Source: Enterococcus sp. DIV2402 (GTDB lineage Bacteria; Bacillota; Bacilli; Lactobacillales; Enterococcaceae). Taken from it: 64,000 nt of DNA. The notes under the pieces are model-generated. The model made no database searches. It was not told where the DNA came from and was given only the letters and a program-made list of their open reading frames with translations. Each line of letters begins with the position of its first letter. Within the stretch, counting starts at the first letter, position 1. Location: positions 1,023,501 through 1,087,500 of the forward strand of contig NZ_CP147251.1 in NCBI RefSeq assembly GCF_017426705.2, read 5' to 3'. This document shows positions 9,271 through 18,389 of the stretch, in pieces. Made by a program: the position numbers and the translations under genes.

Positions 9271-9343
9271 TAACATAAATTATATGGCAAGTTAGCACAA
9301 AAAGTCATTTGATTTTGTTACAAATGTACAATGATAATTCGTT

Positions 9344-9357
9344 TAAAAACGATTACA
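9344..9357 (+). promoter_or_regulatory. Possible cre site upstream of allC
   Basis: TAAAAACGATTACA differs from the relaxed cre consensus at one position (TA instead of TG). It lies about 35 bp before the allC start. This is consistent with catabolite control of the second ureide operon but is weak alone. Confidence 0.35.
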
Positions 9358-9390
9358 ATAGATATAACAAACAAAGGAGATGTTTAATAT

Positions 9391-10620
9391 ATGGATTTAG
9401 AGAAAGTATTAGCAGATAATATCGAAAATCTATCAGCGATTGGCAGCGATCCAACTGGAGGGATGACGCGCCTTCTTTATACTGATTCTTGGTTAGAAGC
9501 GCAAAAATTTGTAGAAACACAATTAACCAATGCAGGACTAACAGCTTCATTTGATGAAGTAGGAAATTTATTTGGTCGTGTAGAAGGAACAAAATACCCA
9601 GAAGAAACCATCTTATCTGGTTCACATATTGATACAGTTGTGAATGGTGGAAATTTAGATGGACAATTTGGTGTGATTGCAGCATATGTGGCGATTCAAT
9701 ACTTATTAGAAACTTATGGCAAACCATTACGTTCTTTAGAAGTGATTTCAATGGCTGAAGAAGAAGGTAGTCGTTTCCCAACTGTTTTCTGGGGCAGTAA
9801 AAACTTCGTCCGTGAAGCAAAACGTGCTGATGTAGAAGAAATTGCTGATTTTGAAGGGAAAAAATTTGTCGATGAAATGCATCGCCAAGGATTTGATTTC
9901 CGCGATGAGAGCACACCGAAAAGAGAAGACATCCGTGCTTTTGTTGAAATCCATATTGAGCAAGGAAATGTTTTAGAAAATGAAGAATTACAAATTGGTG
10001 TAGTCAACAACATTGCAGGACAACGTCGCTACACGATTGTATTAAAAGGTGAAGCAAACCACGCTGGAACGACACCTATGGGCTATCGTAAGGATGCTGT
10101 ATACGGTTTTTCTAAGATTTGCTCAGAGATCATCGATCGTGCGTTAGTCGTCGGAGATCCGCTTGTAGTGACGTTTGGGAAGGTTGAACCAAAACCGAAT
10201 ACGGTAAACGTTGTTCCAGGAGAAGTATTATTCACCATGGACTGTCGTCATACAGACAAAGATGTGTTAAAGAACTTCACAGAAGAAGCCGAAGCGTTAA
10301 TGAAAGAAGTTGCTGAAAAACATCAATTAGATATCGATATTGATTTATGGATGGATGAAACACCTGTACCTATGAATGAAGAAATTGTAGCGACTGTAGA
10401 AAAAGCAGCCAAAGAAGAAAACATGAAATACAAAGTGATGCATAGTGGTGCAGGACATGATTCTCAAATTATTGCGCCTCATTATCCATCAGCAATGATT
10501 TTTGTTCCAAGTATTAAGGGGATTAGTCATAATCCAGCAGAAGCAACCAACCATGAAGATTTAGTTGCAGGTGTAAAAGTGTTAGCAAGAGCCTTATATG
10601 AATTAGCATATAAAGAATAA
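9391..10620 (+). CDS. allC: Allantoate amidohydrolase
   Basis: This M20-family metal-dependent enzyme hydrolyses allantoate to (S)-ureidoglycine, ammonia and CO2. The protein has 409 residues, the family length. Metal ligands sit in recognisable motifs: SGSHIDT (His79), GNLDGQFG (Asp90), MAEEEGSRF (Glu124/125), EIHIEQG (His188) and a late SHNPAE His. An AAAGGAG RBS precedes the ATG. It heads an allC-allE-allD unit with gaps of 22 and 17 bp. Related M20 carbamoylases (beta-ureidopropionase, L-carbamoylase) look similar. The allE neighbour decides in favour of allantoate. Confidence 0.93.
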   Translation: MDLEKVLADNIENLSAIGSDPTGGMTRLLYTDSWLEAQKFVETQLTNAGLTASFDEVGNLFGRVEGTKYPEETILSGSHIDTVVNGGNLDGQFGVIAAYVAIQYLLETYGKPLRSLEVISMAEEEGSRFPTVFWGSKNFVREAKRADVEEIADFEGKKFVDEMHRQGFDFRDESTPKREDIRAFVEIHIEQGNVLENEELQIGVVNNIAGQRRYTIVLKGEANHAGTTPMGYRKDAVYGFSKICSEIIDRALVVGDPLVVTFGKVEPKPNTVNVVPGEVLFTMDCRHTDKDVLKNFTEEAEALMKEVAEKHQLDIDIDLWMDETPVPMNEEIVATVEKAAKEENMKYKVMHSGAGHDSQIIAPHYPSAMIFVPSIKGISHNPAEATNHEDLVAGVKVLARALYELAYKE

Positions 10621-10642
10621 ATGTAGAAAGCAGGGAATAGGC

Positions 10643-11428
10643 ATGGGTTACAAAAACAACAACACAGGGTACTTAGATGGATTATTACAATCTAGAGCAG
10701 TGATCAAGAAGAATAATTTTGCTATTCTTCCTCATGATGGCTTAGTTAATAATGTGATACCAGGATTTGAAAACTGTGGTTGCTCAATTTTAGGTTCCAA
10801 ACAAATTGGAGCAAATTTTGTTGATTATATTATCACAATGAAAAAAGATGGCGAAAACAGTCGCGGTTTTGGCGGAGAAGGTGTGGAAACACTAGTCTAC
10901 GTGATTGAAGGAGCATTGGAAGTTCGTGATGATAAAGAAACACATAAACTTACAAGCGGTGGTTATGCGTATTTTCCTGCAAGTCAATTAATGTACTTGA
11001 AAAATGCTCAAGAAGAACCAACAGAAATTTTCCTTTATAAAAAACGTTATCAACCATTAGAAGGTTACGAAGCTCATAAAGTGGTAGGTAACATTGAAGA
11101 TATTGAACCCGTTCAATACGAAGGTATGGAAGATGTTTTATTATGGGACTTTTTACCAAAAGACCTTGGTTTTGATATGAATTTCCATATCTTATCATTT
11201 GAACCTGGTGCAAGCCACGGTTATGTTGAAACACATTATCAAGAACATGGTGCTTACTTGCTTTCAGGACAAGGTATGTACAATTTAGATAATGAATGGT
11301 ATCCCGTTGAAAAAGGAGATTATATTTTTATGAGCTCTTATGTCCAACAAGCAGCCTATGCTGTTGGTCGAGGAGAACCATTATCTTACGTGTACTCAAA
11401 AGATTGCAATCGCGATCCTGAAATTTAA
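10643..11428 (+). CDS. allE: (S)-ureidoglycine aminohydrolase
   Basis: The 261-residue protein is a bicupin. One cupin covers about residues 50-130 (metal-site region [14 protein letters not shown]) and the second about residues 175-250 ([17 protein letters not shown]). AllE (YlbA) binds Mn and releases ammonia from ureidoglycine to give (S)-ureidoglycolate. It follows allC directly, whose unstable product it would handle. The start is the ATG at 10643, preceded by a weak AGGGAATAGGC-like RBS. Length and domain layout match the family. Confidence 0.93.
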   Translation: MGYKNNNTGYLDGLLQSRAVIKKNNFAILPHDGLVNNVIPGFENCGCSILGSKQIGANFVDYIITMKKDGENSRGFGGEGVETLVYVIEGALEVRDDKETHKLTSGGYAYFPASQLMYLKNAQEEPTEIFLYKKRYQPLEGYEAHKVVGNIEDIEPVQYEGMEDVLLWDFLPKDLGFDMNFHILSFEPGASHGYVETHYQEHGAYLLSGQGMYNLDNEWYPVEKGDYIFMSSYVQQAAYAVGRGEPLSYVYSKDCNRDPEI

Positions 11429-11445
11429 GGCAGAGGAGCATATAA

Positions 11446-12513
11446 ATGGAAGAAACAGTTATTGTACAACCAAATGAATTATATCAATTAATCCAAACAA
11501 AATTAGAAAAAGCTGGGCTAAAATCAGAACATGCCAATGAAGTTGCCAATCATCTTGTGTTTGCAGATGCGAATGGCATTCACTCACATGGCGCTGTTCG
11601 TGTAGATTATTACGCTGAACGAATTGCTAAAGGCGGTGTCAATCTTGACCCGGAGATTACTTTTGAAAAAACTGGGCCAAGCACAGGAATTGTTCACGGA
11701 GAAAATGGTGTAGGACAATTTGTTGCGTTGAAGAGCTTAGAATATGCAATGGATGTAGCGAAAGAATCCGGAGTGGCGGTTGTTGGGATTCGTAGAATGA
11801 GCCACAGCGGCGCACTATCTTATTATGTAAAAAAAGCAGCAGAGCAAGATTTGATTGCCATTTCAATGTGTCAATCAGATCCGATGGTTGTACCATTTGG
11901 TGGTAAAGAAAATTATTTTGGAACAAACCCAATTGCTTTTGCCGCTCCGCGAAAAGTAGGTGACCCGGTAGTCTTTGATATGGCCACTACGGTACAAGCA
12001 TGGGGCAAAATTTTAGATGCACGTTCTAAAAATAAAGATATCCCAGATACCTGGGCAGTTGATAGTGAAGGAAAACCAACAACAAATCCTCATGACGTGC
12101 ATGGGTTATTACCAATTGCCGGACCTAAAGGGTTTGGCTTAATGATGATGGTGGATATTTTATCAGGAATGTTATTAGGTTTACCGTTTGGGAAAAATGT
12201 GTCATCAATGTACAACGATTTAACAAAAGGACGTGATTTAGGACAAATCTTTATTTTAATCGATCCAAAACGCTTCACTGATTTAGAACAATTCAAAGAA
12301 AATATCGAAACCATGGTAAGTGATTTACATGCCATTCCTGTGGCAGAAGGTTTTAAACAAGTGTACTATCCGGGTGAAATCAATCAATTGAACTTCGAAA
12401 ACTACATGGAAAATGGTATTCCTGTTGCTGCGAATATTTATGATTATTTGAAGAGTGACACGGTTCATTTCGATCAATATGGTGGTTCAAACGCTTTTGC
12501 AGAAAAAGAGTAA
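11446..12513 (+). CDS. allD: Ureidoglycolate dehydrogenase (NAD)
   Basis: The 355-residue protein belongs to the Ldh2/malate-lactate dehydrogenase family. Recognisable parts are the N-terminal segment with FADANGIHSHGA, a central GVRRMSHSGA-like region (GIRRMSHSGALSYY) and the FGTNPIAFAAP motif. AllD oxidises (S)-ureidoglycolate to oxalurate with NAD. It is the last gene of the allC-allE-allD unit and has a GAGGAGC RBS. Other Ldh2 substrates (malate, lactate) are possible in isolation, but the operon context makes ureidoglycolate by far the best choice. Confidence 0.92.
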   Translation: MEETVIVQPNELYQLIQTKLEKAGLKSEHANEVANHLVFADANGIHSHGAVRVDYYAERIAKGGVNLDPEITFEKTGPSTGIVHGENGVGQFVALKSLEYAMDVAKESGVAVVGIRRMSHSGALSYYVKKAAEQDLIAISMCQSDPMVVPFGGKENYFGTNPIAFAAPRKVGDPVVFDMATTVQAWGKILDARSKNKDIPDTWAVDSEGKPTTNPHDVHGLLPIAGPKGFGLMMMVDILSGMLLGLPFGKNVSSMYNDLTKGRDLGQIFILIDPKRFTDLEQFKENIETMVSDLHAIPVAEGFKQVYYPGEINQLNFENYMENGIPVAANIYDYLKSDTVHFDQYGGSNAFAEKE

Positions 12514-12520
12514 GAAAAAA

Positions 12521-12550
12521 GGAGAACAAGATTTCTCTTGTTCTCCGGAC
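12521..12550. terminator. Terminator between convergent allD and pucR2
   Basis: A perfect 10-bp stem (12521-12530 with 12537-12546) lies between the two stop codons. The T-run is on the minus strand (A-run at 12513-12520 on +), so it mainly ends the minus-strand regulator gene. It may also slow allD transcription. Confidence 0.75.
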
Positions 12551-12552
12551 AC

Positions 12553-14190
12553 TTATTGATCCAAAGTCTCTTCTGATAATTCCAACGCAAGTCGAATATC
12601 AAGACTAGTAACTGAATCATGAATGTCTTTTCCAAGGAGTTGTGAACAACGCTCAATACGATATTTAATCGTATTTCGATGGACAAACAATGCTTTGGCT
12701 GTCTGAGCAATTTCACATTGAAAGTCTAAATAACATTTGAGTGTTTTCCGTAATTCGATAAAAGAGTCTTCTGAAGGATAAGCCAATTCTTTCAAAGTAC
12801 TCTCGCAAAAATAGTGGATATCCGTCATATTAATTTTTTCAAATAAATTTCGCATCCCACGTGGTTGATAATGAGCAATTGGTTTCTCTAAGTCAATCGT
12901 TGTCGTCAACATTTCATTATAAGCATTCTCTGCTTCAATAAATGATTTGGCAACTTGTTGAATCGTATCATAAATATTTCCCATGCCAAATACTAATTGA
13001 ATGCCACTAATTATTTTTAATTCATTTGCGGCATTTAGTAAAATCTCTTCAACGTGATCTAATTTATGTTGAATGAGCAAGGCAAAATGATTGGTATTTT
13101 TGATTTTGAATAAGCTCATATCTTTAATTTGAGAATCAAGTGATTCTTGTAACCATTGAAAAGCAAGTTGGCTTTCCTCTTCTTGATAGCGAATTTTTTT
13201 TGAATTATTACTATGACAAGCAATATAAATAATACGATAATGTCGTGCTTTAACTAATCCGTAATTGATGCCCAAATCAAGCCAGTCACGTTCCTTAGGG
13301 GAAGATGATTGTTGGTATTCTATCATTCGTGTTAAAAAATCAGTTTTTAAATGGTCCAAGGATTCTTGAATCTTTTGATTTTTATAAAGCATAAATGACA
13401 AGACCAATTTTGCTTGATCGATTGCAAAATCAGATACTGGATAAGGAATCTGCTCAGGATTCAAAATCACAAGATAATGTGGAAAATAGCTATTAATCTC
13501 CACTGGATAATACGCTACTTGCAATTTTTTATTAGTTGAATCTTCAATCAACAACGAGGTAGCTTTTTTCTGAGCAAATGCAAAGTTTCGTTGTGACAAT
13601 TGCTCGACATAATAATCTGCAGGTGTGGTAATTTTTGTAAAATGTTTCGAACAAGCAAGTATCTTTTTATACGGATTTAATAAGATAACTGGTGCATTGA
13701 CCAGTTCGCCAAAACTATCAATGAAGCGTTCGTAACTCACATCATTTACCAACATGTCAGAAAATTGCTTTTGAATATCTAATGCGTAACTGAGTTGCTC
13801 AGTTTTTGTATACCATAATAAATTCAGCAATTGATGTAACAAATTACCTAATGGAATGGTGCTAGGTATTTGAACAATTGGCAATTTTTTTTGGTTCGCA
13901 TAGGCGATAACAGAAGGATCAATCGCTTCGATAAAACGTCCCACTTTAATTCCTAAGCCGATAGCCTGTTTCTCTTTTAATGAGTCGATGAGAGTAAAGA
14001 GTGCCTGTTGATTATCTTTATAAATCATCGCTGTCGTTAAAATAAACGTTTTTTCAGGAATATAGTGAGCAATATCTGGCGTTTCTGTAATCTCAACGCT
14101 CTCTATTTCGCAAGTTGCATCTACCGAATCGGTAAGCAATGTTAAATTTGTAAAGCGAGGAATCGCTAACAAATCGATTAAGGTTTTCAC
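12553..14190 (-). CDS. PucR-family transcriptional regulator 2
   Basis: The 545-residue protein has the same architecture as the regulator at 2758-4329: an N-terminal PucR domain (about residues 1-130, starting MKTLIDLLAIPRF), a middle GGDEF-like/sensor region, and a C-terminal helix-turn-helix with QTAKALFVHRNTIKYRIERC. It is divergent from the pucG-like gene and convergent with allD, so it sits between two halves of the ureide island. It may control the pucG-MFS unit. The sequence is clearly diverged from regulator 1, which suggests a different effector or target set. Confidence 0.88.
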   Translation of the reverse strand: MKTLIDLLAIPRFTNLTLLTDSVDATCEIESVEITETPDIAHYIPEKTFILTTAMIYKDNQQALFTLIDSLKEKQAIGLGIKVGRFIEAIDPSVIAYANQKKLPIVQIPSTIPLGNLLHQLLNLLWYTKTEQLSYALDIQKQFSDMLVNDVSYERFIDSFGELVNAPVILLNPYKKILACSKHFTKITTPADYYVEQLSQRNFAFAQKKATSLLIEDSTNKKLQVAYYPVEINSYFPHYLVILNPEQIPYPVSDFAIDQAKLVLSFMLYKNQKIQESLDHLKTDFLTRMIEYQQSSSPKERDWLDLGINYGLVKARHYRIIYIACHSNNSKKIRYQEEESQLAFQWLQESLDSQIKDMSLFKIKNTNHFALLIQHKLDHVEEILLNAANELKIISGIQLVFGMGNIYDTIQQVAKSFIEAENAYNEMLTTTIDLEKPIAHYQPRGMRNLFEKINMTDIHYFCESTLKELAYPSEDSFIELRKTLKCYLDFQCEIAQTAKALFVHRNTIKYRIERCSQLLGKDIHDSVTSLDIRLALELSEETLDQ

Positions 14191-14329
14191 AAAAACATCT
14201 CCTTTTTGCTATTATATAAAAAAAGGAGAATAGACTCAAATCATTTTTTGTATAAATTGGCTAAAATTAGTCATAAGTTGTGCTGAAGTGATAACTCTAT
14301 TTTTCAAAAAAAGAAAAGGATGAGATAGT

Positions 14330-15544
14330 ATGTTTTCAGAATTAGTAATTCCACACAGAACCATCATGACACCTGGACCCGTTGAGGCAAATCCTGTTGC
14401 GTTAAAAGCAATGAGTTCACGAATTTTGGGTCAGTTTGATCCAGCTTTCTTGACAATTATGGATAATGTCAAAGAAATGATTAAATTACCATTTGGGACC
14501 CAAAATAAAGAAGCCTTTGCTGTTGATGGCACTTCTCGTTCTGGTTTAGAGGCAGCTATGATTGCACTCATTGAACCAGGAGATAAAGTGTTGATTCCGG
14601 CATATGGACGTTTTGCTTATTTATTAGGTGAAATTGCTGAACGTGCCAAAGCAGAGATTATGTATCTGGAAAAAGAGTGGACATCAACATTCGATCAACA
14701 AGTAGTGATCGATGCCATCGATGAATTCCAACCAAAAATTGTAGCGATGGTTCACGGTGAAACAGCCAATGGTCAAATGCAATCAATTGATAAAATTGGT
14801 CAACATTGCCGTGAAAATGACATGTTCTTTGTAGTTGATATGGTTGCTACGTATGGTGGTGTTCCTCTACAAGTTGATGATTGGTGTGTTGATATTGCGG
14901 TTGGTGGAACACAAAAATGTTTAAGTGTACCAGCTGGAATGTCATTAGTGACTTACAATGACCGTGTTGAAGCAGTTTTAGATGCTCGTTACCAAAAAGA
15001 ATTAGGTTTGAGTAAAGATGATCGTAACGAAAATCATATTTCTAGTAATTACCTAGATTTAAGTCAATTGCAACGTTATTGGAGTTCAGAACGTATTAAT
15101 CATCATACTGAGGCAACAAGTATGATTTATGCGTTACATGAAGGATTACGTTCAATTATTAATGAAGGTCTAGAAAATATTTATGCACGTCATGCATTAA
15201 ATGACCAAGCAATTGTTGCTGGAATTAAAGCGATGGGGCTGGGCTTTTATGGTGATTTAACAACAAAAATGCCAACAGTTACGCCTGTAATGATTCCAGA
15301 TGGTGTTGGTGATGGCGAGCAAGTTCGTGAATTATTATTGAATCAATTTGGTGTGGAGATTGCCTCTTCATTTGGTGATTTAAAAGGAAAATTATGGCGT
15401 ATTGGTAACATGGGTTACAGTAGTCGTCATGAAAATGTTTTACAAGTATTAACCGCTTTAGAAGGTGCCTTAACATATTATGGAGCACCAATCAAACACG
15501 GTGAAGCGGTGAAAGCTGCTTTAGCGATTTATGAGAATAATTAA
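14330..15544 (+). CDS. pucG: (S)-ureidoglycine-glyoxylate aminotransferase
   Basis: This 404-residue class V PLP aminotransferase has the Schiff-base Lys196 in GGTQKCLSVP and the N-terminal TPGPVEANP motif of the AGXT family. Gln35 in LGQFDPAF and the INHHTEAT segment resemble what I recall of ureidoglycine aminotransferases rather than alanine- or serine-glyoxylate enzymes. PucG converts ureidoglycine plus glyoxylate to oxalurate and glycine. E. coli lacks this step and Bacillus has it. It is followed after 38 bp by an MFS gene. The source of glyoxylate is unclear, as no ureidoglycolate lyase is present in the window. Confidence 0.87.
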   Translation: MFSELVIPHRTIMTPGPVEANPVALKAMSSRILGQFDPAFLTIMDNVKEMIKLPFGTQNKEAFAVDGTSRSGLEAAMIALIEPGDKVLIPAYGRFAYLLGEIAERAKAEIMYLEKEWTSTFDQQVVIDAIDEFQPKIVAMVHGETANGQMQSIDKIGQHCRENDMFFVVDMVATYGGVPLQVDDWCVDIAVGGTQKCLSVPAGMSLVTYNDRVEAVLDARYQKELGLSKDDRNENHISSNYLDLSQLQRYWSSERINHHTEATSMIYALHEGLRSIINEGLENIYARHALNDQAIVAGIKAMGLGFYGDLTTKMPTVTPVMIPDGVGDGEQVRELLLNQFGVEIASSFGDLKGKLWRIGNMGYSSRHENVLQVLTALEGALTYYGAPIKHGEAVKAALAIYENN

Positions 15545-15582
15545 TTGTAAAGTTATTACTTTGCACACATGGAGGAAATAGA

Positions 15583-16836
15583 ATGGAAACAAAAAAAGTT
15601 AATGCTGGTATGGAATACTGGAAAAAAATAATCATCTTGCTTTGTTCAGGCTGGGTAACAATTTGGATTTATCGCTCAGCGTTAGCGCCAGTATATCCAC
15701 AAATTAACGATTCATTAGGAGGCGGCATTTCAGACAGCGCCTTAGGTTCAATTTCAAGTTTTTACTTTTTAGGATATGTTATCATGCAGATTCCTGCTGG
15801 CTTTTTAGTTGATAAAATTGGTAAGAAACAAGTCTTGCTTCCAGGATTTATTTTATTTGGAATTGCTGCGTTCTTAATTTCACAAGCATCAAGTATTGGA
15901 ATGATTTATGCAGGAAGCTTCTTAGCCGGAATTGGTTGTGGATCATTTTATGGAGCTGCGTATTCATTGACTTCACAAAATATTCCACAAGCAAAAAGAA
16001 GTTTCTCAACAGCGATTGTTAATAGTGGTTCGGCGATTGGTTCAGGATTTGGTTTGATTCTTTCTAGTTTACTAGTTGTTCAAATGCAAATGCCTTGGCA
16101 AACTATGATGTACATTTCAGTAGCCTTAATCGTTTGTATGTTAATCGCATTTGCTTTAGTAATCCGCGGAAACAAAGATGACGTAGCATTTATTGAAAAA
16201 GCAAAATTAGAAGAGAAAAAGAAAGCTGCGCCTGAAAAAGTTAAAGAAGATGTATCGTTCAAGAGTTTATTTGCACCAAGAATGTTGTTCACATATATCT
16301 TATATTTTGCAACATGTTATGCGTATTATATGACAGTTACTTGGTTACCAAACTTCTTGGGAACAGAACGTGGCTTCAAAGGTGTAGCGATTGGATTTTC
16401 TGCTTCATTAGTTGCCTTTGCATCAATTCCAGGAGCTTTATTATTCAGTCGTTTAGCTGATAAATACATGAACAAAAAAATTCAATTTATCGTTGTTTTA
16501 GAATTACTAGCTGCGGCAATGTTATTGATTACAGTACAATCAACCAACCAAGTCTTCTTATTGATTGCATTAATCTTATATGGATTCTTAGGAAAATTAG
16601 CGGTAGAACCAATTATCATTTCTTGGTTAGGTGAAAATGCACCAAAAGTTGGTGTTGGAACAACATTAGGTGTATTTAATTTCTTTGGAATGATGTCATC
16701 GGTTATTGCACCACGTTTAACAGGTTCAATTTCAGATATGACTGGTTCAAAAGAAATGGGCTTTTACATTTCAGTCGTTCTATTAGTTGTCGGAACGTTG
16801 CTATTCTTATCAGCAAACTTGAAAAAAGCAAAATAA
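15583..16836 (+). CDS. MFS transporter 1, putative ureide importer
   Basis: The 417-residue membrane protein has about 12 hydrophobic segments and a central cytoplasmic loop rich in Lys/Glu (about residues 200-225). The loop between segments 2 and 3 has DKIGKK, the family A-motif. The sequence type resembles the anion:cation symporter (ACS) group. It lies 38 bp behind pucG with a GGAGG RBS, so it is most likely co-transcribed. The substrate is inferred from context: allantoate, allantoin or another ureide. A terminator follows. Confidence 0.8.
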   Translation: METKKVNAGMEYWKKIIILLCSGWVTIWIYRSALAPVYPQINDSLGGGISDSALGSISSFYFLGYVIMQIPAGFLVDKIGKKQVLLPGFILFGIAAFLISQASSIGMIYAGSFLAGIGCGSFYGAAYSLTSQNIPQAKRSFSTAIVNSGSAIGSGFGLILSSLLVVQMQMPWQTMMYISVALIVCMLIAFALVIRGNKDDVAFIEKAKLEEKKKAAPEKVKEDVSFKSLFAPRMLFTYILYFATCYAYYMTVTWLPNFLGTERGFKGVAIGFSASLVAFASIPGALLFSRLADKYMNKKIQFIVVLELLAAAMLLITVQSTNQVFLLIALILYGFLGKLAVEPIIISWLGENAPKVGVGTTLGVFNFFGMMSSVIAPRLTGSISDMTGSKEMGFYISVVLLVVGTLLFLSANLKKAK

Positions 16837-16844
16837 TTTTAATC

Positions 16845-16882
16845 AAAGCATGTGAGAATAACTTATTCTCACATGCTTTTTC
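16845..16882 (+). terminator. Terminator after MFS transporter 1
   Basis: A perfect 16-bp stem (16845-16860 with 16864-16879) has a 3-nt loop and a short T-run. Confidence 0.88.
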
Positions 16883-16889
16883 GCTTTAA

Positions 16890-16941
16890 GGATAAAAAAG
16901 AACACTAAAATTTGGACATTTTTCTATTGTAAGCGTATTCT
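16890..16941 (+). promoter_or_regulatory. Promoter element shared with the FdrA-AllG operon, with cre-like site
   Basis: This block aligns without gaps to 4353-4404. It contains GGATAAAAAA, ATTTGGAC and, at 16928-16941, TGTAAGCGTATTCT, a cre-like sequence with one mismatch. A -10-like TAAGAT follows at 16951-16956, matching the position of TACAAT in the other copy. Confidence 0.55.
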
Positions 16942-17015
16942 CCTAACCTTTAAGATAAAGGCAATAAAACAACATCATATTGTTTTAAAAAAAAGAGTAG
17001 AAAAGAGGGGAAAAT

Positions 17016-18263
17016 ATGAAGAGAACAAGCGAACCATCAGGAGTAAAAGTTAGTAATAACTACTGGATTAAAGTTGTAGCTATCTTTTTTGTTGGTTGGG
17101 TATTGATGTATGCAACAAGAACAATCTTTAATCCAATCATGGGCGTTGTTGGTGAAGAATTTGGTTTGAGTAACACACAATTAGGTTTAGCGAATAGTAT
17201 GTTCTTCTTAACTTACGCAATTGCTCAGATACCATTTGGTGTTATTGGTGATAAAATCGGAAGGAAATTGGTTATTACCATCGGATTTATTGTCTTAGCT
17301 ATTATGACTTATTTAACAGGAATAGCAACAACATTTGTTTTATTCTTAATGATTCGAGCATTTGCTGGGATTGGTCAAGGCGCATATTATGGTCCGCAAT
17401 ATGCGTTATCTACTGAAGCAATTCCTGATAACAAACGAACAGTCGGAAACGCAATCATCAATAGTGGGATGGCGTTTGGTACCTCAGGAGGGTATTTACT
17501 ATCAAGTAAATTAGTTTTAGAAAATGGGGAACATTGGAGCAAACCATTTTATATTATGGCTGTACCAACGCTGATTGTCGGCATTTTATTTTTTATTGTT
17601 TTGAAAGAAAAAGTTATTCGACCAGAAGATGTGAATAAAACTGCTCAAGAAGCACCTGTAAAACAAAAAGGATCTTTAATTGCAATTTTTAGTAATCGTA
17701 ATTTATTAGCTGCGTTTATTTTATGTTTTACAAGTATCTATGCAAACTTTGTAATTATTACCTGGTTGCCTCAATTTTTAATTGCTGAGCGAGGCTTCGA
17801 AGGTTCAAGTGTTGGATTTATTTCTTCTTTAGTTCCATGGGCATCAATACCTGGAGCGTTATTATTTGCACGCATTAACGATAAATTAGGGAAAGCGAAA
17901 CCGCTTGTTTTCACTTTGGTTCCATTAGCAATCCTTTCTGTTTTTGCGATTGCCTTTGTCCAAGATAGAACAATCTTAATCGCGATGTTGGTTTTATATG
18001 GATTAACAGGTAAATTAGCTCTAGATCCGATTGTAGTAACTTATGTAACAAGAAATGCACCAGCTAATGCGTTAGGTACAACCTTGAGTGCGTATAACTT
18101 TATTGGTATGTCTGGTTCAATCTTAGCACCTTATGTAACAGGGTATTTAGCTGATACATTAGGATCAATGCAAGTAGGTTTTTATTTAGCTAGTATCTTA
18201 TTAATTATTGGTGTCATTTTATTTGCACTATTGGCTAAAGAAAAAAGTGCGACTCCTAATTAA
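17016..18263 (+). CDS. MFS transporter 2, putative ureide importer
   Basis: The 415-residue, 12-segment membrane protein is similar in layout to the preceding carrier. It has DKIGRK between segments 2 and 3 and a charged central loop near residues 195-225. An AGAGGGG RBS precedes the ATG. It is transcribed from its own promoter, and that promoter region shares a 52-bp element with the FdrA-AllG operon. This is the best evidence that it belongs to the ureide system. Two different carriers suggest two imported ureides or two affinities. The exact substrate is not visible in the sequence. Confidence 0.8.
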   Translation: MKRTSEPSGVKVSNNYWIKVVAIFFVGWVLMYATRTIFNPIMGVVGEEFGLSNTQLGLANSMFFLTYAIAQIPFGVIGDKIGRKLVITIGFIVLAIMTYLTGIATTFVLFLMIRAFAGIGQGAYYGPQYALSTEAIPDNKRTVGNAIINSGMAFGTSGGYLLSSKLVLENGEHWSKPFYIMAVPTLIVGILFFIVLKEKVIRPEDVNKTAQEAPVKQKGSLIAIFSNRNLLAAFILCFTSIYANFVIITWLPQFLIAERGFEGSSVGFISSLVPWASIPGALLFARINDKLGKAKPLVFTLVPLAILSVFAIAFVQDRTILIAMLVLYGLTGKLALDPIVVTYVTRNAPANALGTTLSAYNFIGMSGSILAPYVTGYLADTLGSMQVGFYLASILLIIGVILFALLAKEKSATPN

Positions 18264-18304
18264 AGGCATGAATATTTTCTTTGTTTGAATTTAGTGTATA
18301 CTAT

Positions 18305-18343
18305 AAACTGACTATCTTTATTTATTAAGATAGTCAGTTTGCA
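18305..18343 (+). terminator. Stem-loop after MFS transporter 2
   Basis: A perfect 14-bp stem (18305-18318 with 18327-18340) lies 41 bp after the stop. The following T-run is poor, so it may be a weak terminator or a leader hairpin of the next gene. Confidence 0.6.
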
Positions 18344-18389
18344 TGTAAAGAAAAAGTTTTAAAATTCTGAAATTGAAAAAGGAGAGAAT

